A stretch of DNA of 46,548 nt, taken from an uncultured Oscillospiraceae bacterium (lineage in GTDB: Bacteria; Bacillota; Clostridia; Oscillospirales; Oscillospiraceae). A model generated the notes under the pieces. It did no database searches. It was not told the DNA's origin and saw nothing but the letters and a program-made list of their open reading frames with translations. Shown here in pieces: positions 27,209-35,809 of this stretch (position 1 is its first letter; every line of letters starts with the position of its first letter). Position numbers and translations under genes: made by a program. The stretch lies in the NCBI GenBank assembly GCA_904420145.1, contig CAJFUI010000061.1, positions 1-46,548 on the forward strand, read 5' to 3'.

Positions 27209-27237
27209 ATTTTAGCAAAGAACTTTGCGAAAATCAA
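27209..27237 (-). promoter_or_regulatory. merR gene promoter with second dyad
   Basis: Minus strand -35 TTGATT (27237-27232), 17-bp spacer, -10 TAAAAT (27214-27209). The palindrome GCAAAG-AA-CTTTGC (27215-27228) lies in the spacer and shares the CAAAG/CTTTG core with the other dyad, suggesting autoregulation. Confidence 0.6.
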
Positions 27238-27271
27238 CGGATATTCTAAGCTGTTTAGGAGGAATGGCTGC

Positions 27272-28123
27272 ATGATAGAGCTCAAGCAAGTGACCAAGCA
27301 GTACGGACAGGCAGCCGTACTGAAAAATATTACCCTGTCGATCGACGAGCCGGGAATCTACTGCCTGCTGGGCAGAAACGATGCGGGGAAAACAACCCTT
27401 CTCAAATCCGTCGCCGGGTATCAGAACATCACCAGCGGTACGATTCAGGTGAACGGCAAAAGGATCTCGACGGCCGCCTTGGATACCGGCGTCAGCTATA
27501 TCGAAAATTTTGCCAAGCACTTCCCTCTTCCGGTGCAAAAGCTGCTGCGGATTGCCTCCGAAGTGAATCCCAGCTACGACTACGACTTCGCCTTGGAGAT
27601 GATGGACCGCTTTGAGCTGGACGGAAAAAAGAAGTTCAACCATCTCTCCCTCGGCATGAAAACCATGGTCTCCACGATGATCTGTCTGGCGAGCAGCCGG
27701 GATGTCATTCTCTTAGACGAGCCTGTTCTGGGCTTCGACGCCATTATGCGCGTGGAGTTCTACGATCTGCTGGCGGAGAGCTTTCAGAGACACCCCCGCA
27801 CAATCATCGTCTCCACCCACATCATCGAGGAAATCGCGAAGACCATTCAAAAGCTGATTATTATTGACAAAGGGAGCATCCGCTTCTTTGACACCCTGCA
27901 AGCGGTCGAAACCAAAGCCTTCAGCGTCAGCGGCCTGCAAAAGGATGTGGAGGCCGCCACCAGCGGCTTAAACGTCATCGGTCAGGACGCGGTGGGCGGC
28001 CTTGTCACACGCTATCTCTTCGACAAGGCGCCGGAGCAGACCGCTTCCTTGGAAATTCACCCGCTGTCTCTGCAGGATTTCTTTATTCAAATGGTGGGGC
28101 ACAAGGGAGGTGCGGCAAAATGA
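27272..28123 (+). CDS. ABC transporter ATP-binding protein
   Basis: 283 residues. Walker A reads GRNDAGKTT (normal GxNGAGKTT, so Gly to Asp at one variable place), the signature is HLSLGMKTM, Walker B is DVILLDEPVLGFD and the switch histidine is in VSTHIIEE. It is of the YtrB/BcrA-type exporter ATPase class. ATG follows AGGAGG; the stop overlaps the permease start (ATGA). With the MerR switch upstream, it probably exports or protects against a toxic compound (inference). Confidence 0.92.
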   Translation: MIELKQVTKQYGQAAVLKNITLSIDEPGIYCLLGRNDAGKTTLLKSVAGYQNITSGTIQVNGKRISTAALDTGVSYIENFAKHFPLPVQKLLRIASEVNPSYDYDFALEMMDRFELDGKKKFNHLSLGMKTMVSTMICLASSRDVILLDEPVLGFDAIMRVEFYDLLAESFQRHPRTIIVSTHIIEEIAKTIQKLIIIDKGSIRFFDTLQAVETKAFSVSGLQKDVEAATSGLNVIGQDAVGGLVTRYLFDKAPEQTASLEIHPLSLQDFFIQMVGHKGGAAK

Positions 28124-28767
28124 GAGCCATTTTTGCAGTTGTCAAACGTCTGCTCGCAAGCAACAAGATTAGTTTTATCCTGACGGCCCTGGTGGCCCTC
28201 TGCGCCACCTCCTCCGGGGAGGTGGTTCTAAGCAACGGGAATTACACATGGCTGCTGGCCACCCTAAGCCCCTTCTTCTTCGTGTTTTACGATTTTACGA
28301 AGCTCATGCACCTGGGTGCGAGCAAAAAAGCCTACTATATGGGCTGCCTCATCAGCTATGGGATTCTGGCCCTCTGCATCTCCCTGGCGAACACGGCCGT
28401 CCATCTCCTGATCGACCCCGCCTATTCCGCCCAGAGGGTCATCAATCTGATGGACGTGTGCCGATGGACGGAAAACGGGCTGCTCCTTGCCGCCCTGCAG
28501 CAAATGGTCTTTTTGCTGCTTGTTATGGTGTTTCTCCATGTGCTGCTGTCCATGCAGGCCCACTGGTATGGATGGCTGACCGACGCGGTATTGGCGGCGA
28601 TCATCTGCATTTTTACGCCGATTGCGCCGCTGCGCAGGATCTTGGCCGGATTTTTCCGGCTCATCATGCTCAATGGAAACGCCGCTGCGCACATTGGTAT
28701 CTGTCTGCTGCTGAGCGCCGCACTATCCCTTGGGGGGCTTGCGGTCTTAAAGCGAAAAACGCTGTAG
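28120..28767 (+). CDS. ABC transporter permease
   Basis: 215 residues with about six hydrophobic segments (13-35, 43-62, 73-95, 116-140, 145-165, 185-205), the size of an ABC-2-like half transporter. No sequence motif is recognised; function follows from overlap with the ATPase gene by 4 nt. Confidence 0.8.
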   Translation: MRAIFAVVKRLLASNKISFILTALVALCATSSGEVVLSNGNYTWLLATLSPFFFVFYDFTKLMHLGASKKAYYMGCLISYGILALCISLANTAVHLLIDPAYSAQRVINLMDVCRWTENGLLLAALQQMVFLLLVMVFLHVLLSMQAHWYGWLTDAVLAAIICIFTPIAPLRRILAGFFRLIMLNGNAAAHIGICLLLSAALSLGGLAVLKRKTL

Positions 28768-28781
28768 CACGGGGGATCGCC

Positions 28782-29231
28782 ATGATACGGATCAAAGCGG
28801 TTGACGCACAGAACCTATTGGACGTATGCGAATTGTCAGCCAAGCAGGACGGCATTGGCACCACAAGGGCAGGGCATTTCTGCTGCAACGCGGTCTGCAT
28901 CGCGGAGGCAAAGTACCACCCGGAAATGCACCCCAACGCCATTTACCACAACCATGGGCTGATTGGCTTTTTCCTGTATGAGCGCGCAGAAAATCACCCG
29001 GACACAGCGACCATCTGCCGCTTTATGATCGACGACAGATTTCAGCACAGAGGGCTTGAGGCGGAGGCCCTGGCACATATTTTGCGGGGTCTGAAAATTC
29101 AAGGCGTCAGAAAAGCCGTCCTGCTCATCGATCAAACAAACGAAGCCGCAAAGGAGCTGTATCTCTCCTTCGGCTTCCGCTTCACCGGAAAGCTTGATAA
29201 AGCCGGAGCCTACTACGAATTAGAGCTGTAG
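28782..29231 (+). CDS. GNAT-family N-acetyltransferase
   Basis: 149 residues. The acetyl-CoA loop is DRFQHRGLEAEAL (R/Q-x-x-G-x-A), followed by VLLIDQTNEAAKELYLSFGFRFTG, the usual last strand and tyrosine. Similar in layout to BltD-type polyamine or drug acetyltransferases. ATG 28782 follows GGGGGA 14 nt after the permease. A detoxification role fits the MerR/ABC context, but the substrate is unknown. Confidence 0.85.
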   Translation: MIRIKAVDAQNLLDVCELSAKQDGIGTTRAGHFCCNAVCIAEAKYHPEMHPNAIYHNHGLIGFFLYERAENHPDTATICRFMIDDRFQHRGLEAEALAHILRGLKIQGVRKAVLLIDQTNEAAKELYLSFGFRFTGKLDKAGAYYELEL

Positions 29232-29262
29232 AGTTTCATCTGCTGCATACGGAGGAATCACA

Positions 29263-29937
29263 ATGAAAAAAATTTTTTCACTGGCACTGTGCCTTGTGCT
29301 GAGCAGCTTCCTTTTGGCCGGCTGCTCGGACAGCGGCGAGCCCTTCGAGGAAAAAAGCTATACGTCGGATACACAAATCGATGGTATCTATCTTAACGTA
29401 CAGGATAGAAGAATCGAAGTGTCGCTGTCTGAGGACGAACAGGTTCATATTCAATATTTTGAAAATAACAAGGAGTACTACGACATCTCCGTCACCGAGG
29501 AAAATATTCTGACCATGACCAGCGCAAGCGATAAGGCGTGGACGGACTATATTGGTGGAAAGCCCTCCGCCGAGAACCGAAAAATATCCCTGCAGATCCC
29601 GGAAGCACTTTTGGAGTCTCTGACCCTGTCCACAACCAACGAGGACATCATTCTTTCTGTTCTGGCCGTGACCGGAAGCGTCAGCCTCTCCTCCAACGGG
29701 GGAGATATCTCCTTTGAGCCCTTAGCGGTGGGAGACGCCCTATACCTAACGGTCAAAAACGGGGATATTGAAGGGACCGTTGCCGGGAGCTATGAGGATT
29801 TTGCCATTCAGACAGAAATCAAAAAGGGGGAGAGCAATCTGCCGGAGGAGAAGGAGGGCGGCGAGAAAACCCTCCAGGTGTCCGGCAATAACGGCGACGT
29901 CCATATTGTGTTTGCAAGTGAAGCTCTGTCAGCCTGA
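29263..29937 (+). CDS. DUF4097-type lipoprotein
   Basis: 224 residues with a lipoprotein signal (LLAGC, lipidated C21). The body is a repetitive right-handed beta structure (IYLNVQDRRIEVSLSEDEQVHIQYF, LTLSTTNEDIILSVLAV, SVSLSSNGGDISFEPL, LTVKNGDIEGTV, LQVSGNNGDVHIVF) as in DUF4097 adhesin-like proteins. These often accompany ABC transporters or stress sensors in Firmicutes. ATG follows GGAGGAATCACA. Last gene of the MerR-controlled cassette. Confidence 0.82.
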   Translation: MKKIFSLALCLVLSSFLLAGCSDSGEPFEEKSYTSDTQIDGIYLNVQDRRIEVSLSEDEQVHIQYFENNKEYYDISVTEENILTMTSASDKAWTDYIGGKPSAENRKISLQIPEALLESLTLSTTNEDIILSVLAVTGSVSLSSNGGDISFEPLAVGDALYLTVKNGDIEGTVAGSYEDFAIQTEIKKGESNLPEEKEGGEKTLQVSGNNGDVHIVFASEALSA

Positions 29938-29966
29938 GCGCCGCGCCCTGCAGCCGGCGCGCACAA

Positions 29967-30104
29967 AACTTCATGGGTTGAAAGCGCGCCACAAACACGG
30001 GCAAAAACCGGAGCGCATGAAATTTTATACGCATGCGGGATGTCCCGTCCCACGTGCTTTTGCTTTCATAGCTGTGCCGCTGAAAGCGGCACTTGGCCCA
30101 TTTT
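29967..30104 (+). repeat. ~135-bp non-coding repeat, copy A
   Basis: Roughly 80% identical (by eye) to the reverse complement of 31777-31907. Contains the hairpin GTGCCGCT-GAA-AGCGGCAC. Together the two copies flank the aminotransferase gene in inverted orientation. Confidence 0.75.
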
Positions 30105-30170
30105 GCTATGCTTTTGCATAGCAAAAACAGCGGTTTGAAAGATTGCTTTCAAACCGCTGTTTTCTTTTCA
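30101..30170. terminator. Double hairpin, bidirectional terminator
   Basis: Stem 30101-30111/30116-30126 is followed by a 16-bp perfect stem 30126-30141/30146-30161 with TTCTTTT after it and an A-run before it. It stops the DUF4097 operon and the opposing aminotransferase gene. Confidence 0.85.
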
Positions 30171-30232
30171 AATAGCGCTCTTGCCCATGCTCTCTCGCCG
30201 GCGCCCCGGCTCAGGCAAAAGCATCGTTCCGC

Positions 30233-31423
30233 CTATCTGGCATTGTAGGCGGCAATCCCCTTCCCCAGCAGCTCCATGGCCCGGGAGAGGTCCTGCTCCT
30301 TGAGCACATAGGCGATGCGGATCTCGTCCACGCCCCGGCCCGGCGTCCCATAGAAGGACTCGGCGGGGGAGAACATCACCGTCTCGCCCCTGTCCGCAAA
30401 GTCGGTGAGCAGCCACTGCTGGAAACTGTCCGTGTTGTCCACCGGCAGCTTTGCCATCACATAGAAGGCCCCCTTGGGACACTTGCACACCACCCCGGGG
30501 ATCTTTGCAAGGCCCGCCATCACCGTATCCCTGCGGCGCTTATACTCCTCCCGTACGTCCGTAAAGTAGTCGGCGGGCAGGGTGTAAAGAGCGGCTGCCG
30601 CCACCTGATCCAGCGTGGCCACCGCCAGCCGCGCCTGGCAGTACTTCATGGCGTGGGCCATCAGCTCCGCGTTTTTAGAGATAATCACGCCGATCCGGGC
30701 GCCGCAGGCGGAGAACCGCTTGGAGACCGAGTCGATGATCACCACGTTGTCCGCAGCGTCCGCGAAACTGGCCATGGATGCCAGCTTCTCCCCGCCGTAG
30801 ACGAACTCCCGGTAGACCTCGTCGCTGATAAGGAAGAGGTTGTGCTCCTTGGCCACATCGACGATCATCCGCATCTCCTCCGGGGAGAGGACCACGCCGG
30901 TGGGATTGCCCGGGTTGGTAATCATGATCGCCCGGGTCCGCTCGTTAATCAGAGCCTCGATCCGCCGGCGGTCGGCATAGAAATACCCCTCCTCCGGCGT
31001 GGTGGTAAGGGGACGGATCGTGCCGCCGGTGGTACAGACAAAGGTGTTGTAGTTGGGATAAAAGGGCTCCGGGATGATGATTTCATCCCCATCGTCTAAA
31101 ATACAGTTGCACACGATCTGCAGTGCCTCGCTGCCGCCGGTGGTGACCAGCACGTCCCCTTCGGTCAGCGAAATGCCTATCTTGTCGTAGTAGCCCCGCA
31201 CCGCGTCGATCAGCTCCGGGATTCCCGGGGAGGGCGCGTACTCCAAAACCGGATAGTTAAAGTTTCGCACTGCGTCAAAGCAGGCCTCCGGCGTGGGAAT
31301 ATCCGGTTGTCCGATGTTCAAGTGATAAATCTTCTTACCTGCTGCTCGTGCGGCCACTGCGTAGGGATGGAATTTACGCATGGGGGAGAGCCCGCACTTT
31401 TGTACTTTACTGGAAAATTTCAT
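30233..31423 (-). CDS. Class I/II PLP aminotransferase (aspartate aminotransferase-like)
   Basis: 396 residues. Fold-type I features: NPGNPTG (170-176), SDEVYREFVYGG (D201, Y204), Schiff-base lysine K235 in SVSKRFSACGARIG, and C-terminal EIRIAY. The SACGARIG segment and MRKFHPYAVAARAAGKKIYHLNIGQPDIPTP start are typical of the I-gamma aspartate/aromatic group. Amino donor or acceptor preference cannot be told. ATG 31423 follows AGGAGA; earlier in-frame codons lie in the promoter region. Confidence 0.9.
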   Translation of the reverse strand: MKFSSKVQKCGLSPMRKFHPYAVAARAAGKKIYHLNIGQPDIPTPEACFDAVRNFNYPVLEYAPSPGIPELIDAVRGYYDKIGISLTEGDVLVTTGGSEALQIVCNCILDDGDEIIIPEPFYPNYNTFVCTTGGTIRPLTTTPEEGYFYADRRRIEALINERTRAIMITNPGNPTGVVLSPEEMRMIVDVAKEHNLFLISDEVYREFVYGGEKLASMASFADAADNVVIIDSVSKRFSACGARIGVIISKNAELMAHAMKYCQARLAVATLDQVAAAALYTLPADYFTDVREEYKRRRDTVMAGLAKIPGVVCKCPKGAFYVMAKLPVDNTDSFQQWLLTDFADRGETVMFSPAESFYGTPGRGVDEIRIAYVLKEQDLSRAMELLGKGIAAYNAR

Positions 31424-31463
31424 AATTTTCTCTCCTTTTCCTAAAATAGCATAATCATTTGAC

Positions 31464-31480
31464 ACTGTCTGGCCGACAGT
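31464..31480. promoter_or_regulatory. Small dyad in the aminotransferase leader
   Basis: ACTGTC-5-GACAGT lies about 40 nt into the transcript, a possible operator. No regulator is assigned. Confidence 0.3.
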
Positions 31481-31513
31481 TGTGCAGCAGGATATATACC
31501 GCTTTATCGCATT

Positions 31514-31542
31514 ATTATACTGTATAATTTCTGACCTTGCAA
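31514..31542 (-). promoter_or_regulatory. Aminotransferase promoter
   Basis: Minus strand -35 TTGCAA (31542-31537), 17-bp spacer, perfect -10 TATAAT (31519-31514). Confidence 0.65.
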
Positions 31543-31776
31543 GAGGCAGCGCCGTTCTCCCATCTTTTTTCTCAAAATACCAAAAAATTTGACGCAGCCA
31601 CCAGGTCCTTTGCAAATATTTTCTAATTGCAATTATAAAATAATCACGTTTACTTTGTCAATTTTGTTTTTAGAAATTGAGGTTGACTTTTTCGCATTTC
31701 ATTCCTTCAAAACTTTTATATATAAAACGGAAAGCAGGCGCTGCTGGGAGCGATTCTTCCCCAAGCAGCTAACATG

Positions 31777-31907
31777 GTCAAGTGCCGTTTTCAGCGGCAT
31801 GGCCATGAAAGCAAAAGCGCGCGGGCCGGGACGGTCCACATGCGCAAAAACTTCATGCGCTCCGGCTTTTGCCTGTATTCGTGGTGCGCTTTCAGCCCAT
31901 GAAGTTT
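31777..31907 (-). repeat. ~135-bp non-coding repeat, copy B (inverted)
   Basis: Reverse complement of copy A at 29967-30104, with scattered differences that keep no reading frame under obvious selection. The rest of 31543-31990 is A+T-rich with no gene. Confidence 0.75.
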
Positions 31908-31993
31908 TACGCTTTCCTGAAAATATCCTCCTTTATTGTTAGAAATGCCGAAATTCTGTTCCTTTTTTCTCTCTTTCAGCACATGCGCCATAC

Positions 31994-32022
31994 TGGACAA
32001 TTCCTCATAATTCTGTCATAAT
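31994..32022 (+). promoter_or_regulatory. Hydrogenase operon promoter
   Basis: TGGACA (31994-31999), 17-bp spacer, CATAAT (32017-32022). Confidence 0.55.
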
Positions 32023-32105
32023 AAATAGGTGAAATTTTTCACAACCCATTTTGGATTGGATATGTGAGAATCCGTCAGTCATCCAGCAGAAAGGAGATCA
32101 CGAAC

Positions 32106-33944
32106 TTGAGCAGACTCGACATCCAAACTCCGGATCGCGCCCAAATGGTGGTGGACCAGCTCTACCACGACATGGAGCGCCGGATCGCCTCCTCCCCGCC
32201 GGGCCTGTGTCCCATTGACATGGCCCGTAACTTCCTCAACCTCTGTCACGCGCAGACCTGCGGTAAGTGCGTCCCCTGCCGTATCGGCCTGGGGCAGCTG
32301 TCCACCCTGTTGGGCAACATCTTAGAGGGCCACGGGAAAATGGAGGACCTGAAGGTCCTGGAGGACACCGCCCGCACCATCGAGTGCACCGCCTCCTGCG
32401 CCATCGGCTACCACGCCGCGCGCCTGGTTCTCAGCGGTCTGAAGGGCTTTGAGGACGACTATAAGGAGCATATCCTCCACCACCGGTGCCTGGGCAATCT
32501 GGAAAATCCGGTGCCCTGTGTAGCTCTGTGCCCCGCCGGTGTGGATATCCCCGGCTACATCGCCCTGATCAACAAGGGCCGCTGCGCCGACGCGGTGCGT
32601 CTGATCCGCAAGGACAACCCCTTCCCCACCGCCTGCGCCTACATCTGCGAGCATCCCTGCGAGGCCCGCTGCCGCCGCAACATGCTGGATGACGCGCTGA
32701 ACATCCGCGGCCTTAAGCGCTACGCCGTGGACAACGCCGGCGACGTACCCCAGCCCTCCTGCGCCCCCTCCACGGGCAAGACCGTGGCCATCATCGGCGG
32801 CGGCCCGGGGGGCCTGTCCGCGGCTTACTATTTAGCTCTGATGGGCCACCAGGTCACCGTCTACGAGAAGCGCAAGCAGCTGGGCGGCATGCTGCGCTAC
32901 GGTATCCCCAGCTACCGCTTCCCCCGGGAGCTGCTGGACCGGGAGATCAACTCCATCCTCTCTCTCGGCATCACCGTCCACACCGAGGTGGACATCGGCA
33001 CCGACATCCCCTTTGAGGAGATTCACAAGAAATTTGACAGCGTCTACATCGCTATCGGCGCCCAAACCGACAAGAAGACCGGCATCCCCGGCGAGGACAG
33101 CCGCGGGGTCATCAGCGCCGTGGAGCTGCTGCGGGAGATCGGCGACAACGAGATCCCCGACTTCACCGGCAAAAAGGTGGTCATCATCGGCGGCGGCAAC
33201 GTGGCTATGGACGTGACCCGCAGCGCCGTGCGCATGGGGGCGGAGAAGGTCTCCTGCGTCTACCGCCGCCGTCAGGTGGATATGACCGCCCAGAGCGAAG
33301 AGGTAGAGGGTGCCGTGGCCGAGGGCGCGGAGCTGCTGACGCTGATGGCCCCGGTCCGCATCGAGGCGGACAAGGACGGCAACGCTGTTGCCCTGTGGGT
33401 CCAGCCCCAGATGATCGGCGACATCCGCAACGGCCGGCCGGCCCCCAAGCCCGCCGATCTTGCCGAGGTCCGCATCCCTGCCGACGTGATCATTGTGGCC
33501 ATCGGCCAGGGCATCGAGACCAGGGAGTTTGAGTCCGCCGGCGTGCCTGTCCACCGGGGCACCATCGAGGCCCTCAGCGACAGCACCGTGCCTAAGGAGA
33601 GCTTAAGCGGCGTCTTCGCCGGCGGCGACTGCGTCACCGGCCCCGCCACCGCCATCCGGGCCATCGCCGCGGGCAAGGTGGCCGCAGCCAATATTGACGA
33701 GTACTTAGGCTTCCACCACGAAATTACGGTGGATGTGGAGATCCCCGATCCCGATCTGAACAACAAGCCCCTTCACGGCCGGGTCAACACCACAGAGCGG
33801 GAGGCCAACGAGCGCAAGCACGACTTTGTGTGCATCGAGTGCGGCCTTACCGAGCAGGGCGCCATGGAGGAGAGCAACCGTTGCCTGCGCTGTGACCACT
33901 TCGGTTACGGCATCTTTAAGGGAGGGAGGAAGACCAAATGGTAA
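32106..33944 (+). CDS. NuoF-tail/GltD-like FAD-NAD(P) oxidoreductase, hydrogenase partner
   Basis: 612 residues in three parts. Residues 45-100 carry the NuoF C-terminal [4Fe-4S] pattern CGKCVPCR...C (C52, C55, C58, C98). About 130-200 is the GltD-type cysteine domain (CVALCPAGVDIPGYI, CAYICEHPCEARC). The rest is a GltD-like flavoprotein with FAD loop VAIIGGGPGGLSAAYY and NAD(P) loop VVIIGGGNVAMD, ending in CIECGL...CLRCDHFGYG. It should move electrons between NAD(P)H and HydA. I start at TTG 32106, 9 bases after AAGGAG; overlaps hydA by 7 nt. Confidence 0.9.
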   Translation: MSRLDIQTPDRAQMVVDQLYHDMERRIASSPPGLCPIDMARNFLNLCHAQTCGKCVPCRIGLGQLSTLLGNILEGHGKMEDLKVLEDTARTIECTASCAIGYHAARLVLSGLKGFEDDYKEHILHHRCLGNLENPVPCVALCPAGVDIPGYIALINKGRCADAVRLIRKDNPFPTACAYICEHPCEARCRRNMLDDALNIRGLKRYAVDNAGDVPQPSCAPSTGKTVAIIGGGPGGLSAAYYLALMGHQVTVYEKRKQLGGMLRYGIPSYRFPRELLDREINSILSLGITVHTEVDIGTDIPFEEIHKKFDSVYIAIGAQTDKKTGIPGEDSRGVISAVELLREIGDNEIPDFTGKKVVIIGGGNVAMDVTRSAVRMGAEKVSCVYRRRQVDMTAQSEEVEGAVAEGAELLTLMAPVRIEADKDGNAVALWVQPQMIGDIRNGRPAPKPADLAEVRIPADVIIVAIGQGIETREFESAGVPVHRGTIEALSDSTVPKESLSGVFAGGDCVTGPATAIRAIAAGKVAAANIDEYLGFHHEITVDVEIPDPDLNNKPLHGRVNTTEREANERKHDFVCIECGLTEQGAMEESNRCLRCDHFGYGIFKGGRKTKW

Positions 33945-35692
33945 GATTAACCATCGACAACCGCCGGGTGGAGGTACCCGCCGGCACTACGCTGCTGGAG
34001 GCTGCCAAGGCCGCCGGCACCCCTGTACCCAGTCTCTGTTACTGGAAGGGCCTCAACGAGATCGGCGCCTGCCGCGTCTGCGTGGTAGAGGTAGAGGGGA
34101 TCGACCACCTGGTCACCTCCTGCAACAACATCGCCGAGGAGGGCATGGTGGTCCACACCAACAGCCCCCGAGTCCGGGAGGCGCGGCGCAGCAACCTGCG
34201 TCTGATTCTCTCCCAGCACGACTGCCAGTGCACCTTCTGCGTACGCAGCGGCAACTGCTCCCTGCAGAAGATGGCCAACGAGGCCAACCTGCTCTATAAC
34301 CCCTTCCCCTTGGATATCCGCAAGGGCAACTGGGACCGCACCTCTCCCCTGGTCCGCCAGGAGAGCAAGTGCATCAAGTGCATGCGCTGCATCCAGGTCT
34401 GCGACAAGATCCAGAGCCTGAACATCTGGGATATCTCCGGCACCGGCTCCCGGGTATCCGTAGACGTCAGCCACAACCGCCGGATCCGGGAGGCGGACTG
34501 CGCCTTCTGCGGTCAGTGCATCACCCACTGCCCCACCGGCGCCCTTCGGGAGCGGGACGACACCGAGGAGGTCCTCGCCGCCTTGGCCGATCCTGAGATC
34601 ACCACAGTGGTGCAGGTGGCCCCCGCCGTCCGGGTAGCCTGGGCGGAGCAGCTGGGCCTTGATGCCTCCACCCTCTCCACTCGGAAGATGGTGGGTGCCC
34701 TGAAGCGTCTGGGCTTTGACTACGTGTTCGATACCAACTTCGCCGCCGACCTGACCATCATGGAGGAGGGCAGCGAATTTGTGGAGCGCTTCACCCACCG
34801 TGATCAGTACCAGTGGCCCATGTTCACCTCCTGCTGCCCCGGCTGGGTCCGCTTCCTCAAGTCTAACTACCCCGAGTTCACCGACAATCTGTCCACCGCC
34901 AAGTCTCCCCAGCAGATGTTCGGCGCCGTGGCCAAGAGCTACTTTGCCAAGCGCATTGGCGTGGATCCCCACAAGATGAAGGTGATCTCCATTATGCCCT
35001 GCCTTGCCAAGAAGGAGGAGTGCTCCCTGCCGCCCATGCGGGACGCCTGCGGCGACCCGGATGTGGACGTCGTCCTTACCACGAGAGAATTTGTCCGCAT
35101 GGTGCGCAGCGACTACATCCAGCTGGATTGTCTGGAGGAGGCTGATTTTGATACGCCTCTCGGCACCGGCACCGGCGCCGCGGTCATCTTCGGCGCCACC
35201 GGCGGCGTGATGGACGCCGCTCTGCGCAGCGCCTACTATCTGGTCACCGGCAAGAATCCCAATGCCGACGCCTTCCACGCCGTTCGCGGCATGGATAACG
35301 GCACTTGGAAGGAGGCCCAGTTCACCATCCCCGGCGCCGGAGTGGTGAAGGTGGCCGTGGTCAGCAGCCTCGGCCGCACCCGCAAGCTCATGGAGGCCCT
35401 GCGCAAGGGCGAGGTGGAGTACGACTTCGTGGAGGTCATGGCCTGTCCCGGCGGCTGTGCCGGCGGCGGCGGACAGCCCATCCACGACGGCGAGGAGCTG
35501 GCGGAGTACCGCGGCGATGCCCTGTGGGCCATCGACAAGAGCGAGAAGGTCCGCTTCAGCCACGAGAATCCGGATGTGCAGGAGCTGTACACCTCCTATC
35601 TTGAGAAGCCCTGCGGCGAGCTGTCCCACCACCTGCTCCACACCGACCACCACGCTTGGGAGATGCCCCAAGCCCCCGCCCGCAAGCGGTAA
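33938..35692 (+). CDS. hydA: [FeFe]-hydrogenase, large subunit
   Basis: 584 residues with all three H-cluster motifs: TSCCPGW (297-303), MPCLAKKEE (353-361) and EVMACPGGCAGGGGQP (499-514, C503/C507). The N-terminus holds a [2Fe-2S] ferredoxin domain (C34, C45, C48, C62), a His-ligated cluster (H94, C98, C101, C107) and two [4Fe-4S] clusters (CIKCMRCIQVCD, CAFCGQCITHCP), so it is the modular group A type. Its neighbour with a glutamate-synthase-like domain fits HydDB group A2 as I recall it. No HydEFG maturases are in the window. Confidence 0.95.
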   Translation: MVRLTIDNRRVEVPAGTTLLEAAKAAGTPVPSLCYWKGLNEIGACRVCVVEVEGIDHLVTSCNNIAEEGMVVHTNSPRVREARRSNLRLILSQHDCQCTFCVRSGNCSLQKMANEANLLYNPFPLDIRKGNWDRTSPLVRQESKCIKCMRCIQVCDKIQSLNIWDISGTGSRVSVDVSHNRRIREADCAFCGQCITHCPTGALRERDDTEEVLAALADPEITTVVQVAPAVRVAWAEQLGLDASTLSTRKMVGALKRLGFDYVFDTNFAADLTIMEEGSEFVERFTHRDQYQWPMFTSCCPGWVRFLKSNYPEFTDNLSTAKSPQQMFGAVAKSYFAKRIGVDPHKMKVISIMPCLAKKEECSLPPMRDACGDPDVDVVLTTREFVRMVRSDYIQLDCLEEADFDTPLGTGTGAAVIFGATGGVMDAALRSAYYLVTGKNPNADAFHAVRGMDNGTWKEAQFTIPGAGVVKVAVVSSLGRTRKLMEALRKGEVEYDFVEVMACPGGCAGGGGQPIHDGEELAEYRGDALWAIDKSEKVRFSHENPDVQELYTSYLEKPCGELSHHLLHTDHHAWEMPQAPARKR

Positions 35693-35715
35693 TATACAGC
35701 GTATTAACAGGCGTT

Positions 35716-35770
35716 TATGCTTTTGCATAGCAAAAAAGGAAGGCCGCCGTCAGCTGACGGCGGCCTTCCT
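35716..35770. terminator. Hydrogenase terminator, shared with the opposite gene
   Basis: The 34-bp perfect palindrome 35737-35770 has an A-run before it (T-run for the minus strand). It is preceded by 35716-35736, a 21-nt stretch identical to 30107-30127. Confidence 0.75.
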
Positions 35771-35809
35771 ATGTAATAGGCACTTATCCGATCAATTCCA
35801 ACGCGGAGA

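Noticed and set aside
28248..28781. Plus-strand extension of the GNAT protein across the permease gene
   Set aside because: Out-of-frame shadow of the permease; the acetyltransferase begins at 28782.
32832..33554. 240-codon minus-strand frame in the flavoprotein gene
   Set aside because: Antisense shadow, no similarity to any family I know.
33947..35728. 593-codon open frame on the minus strand over hydA
   Set aside because: A GC-rich shadow of hydA: low-complexity His/Gly/Ala/Val protein, no family features, no ribosome-binding site.
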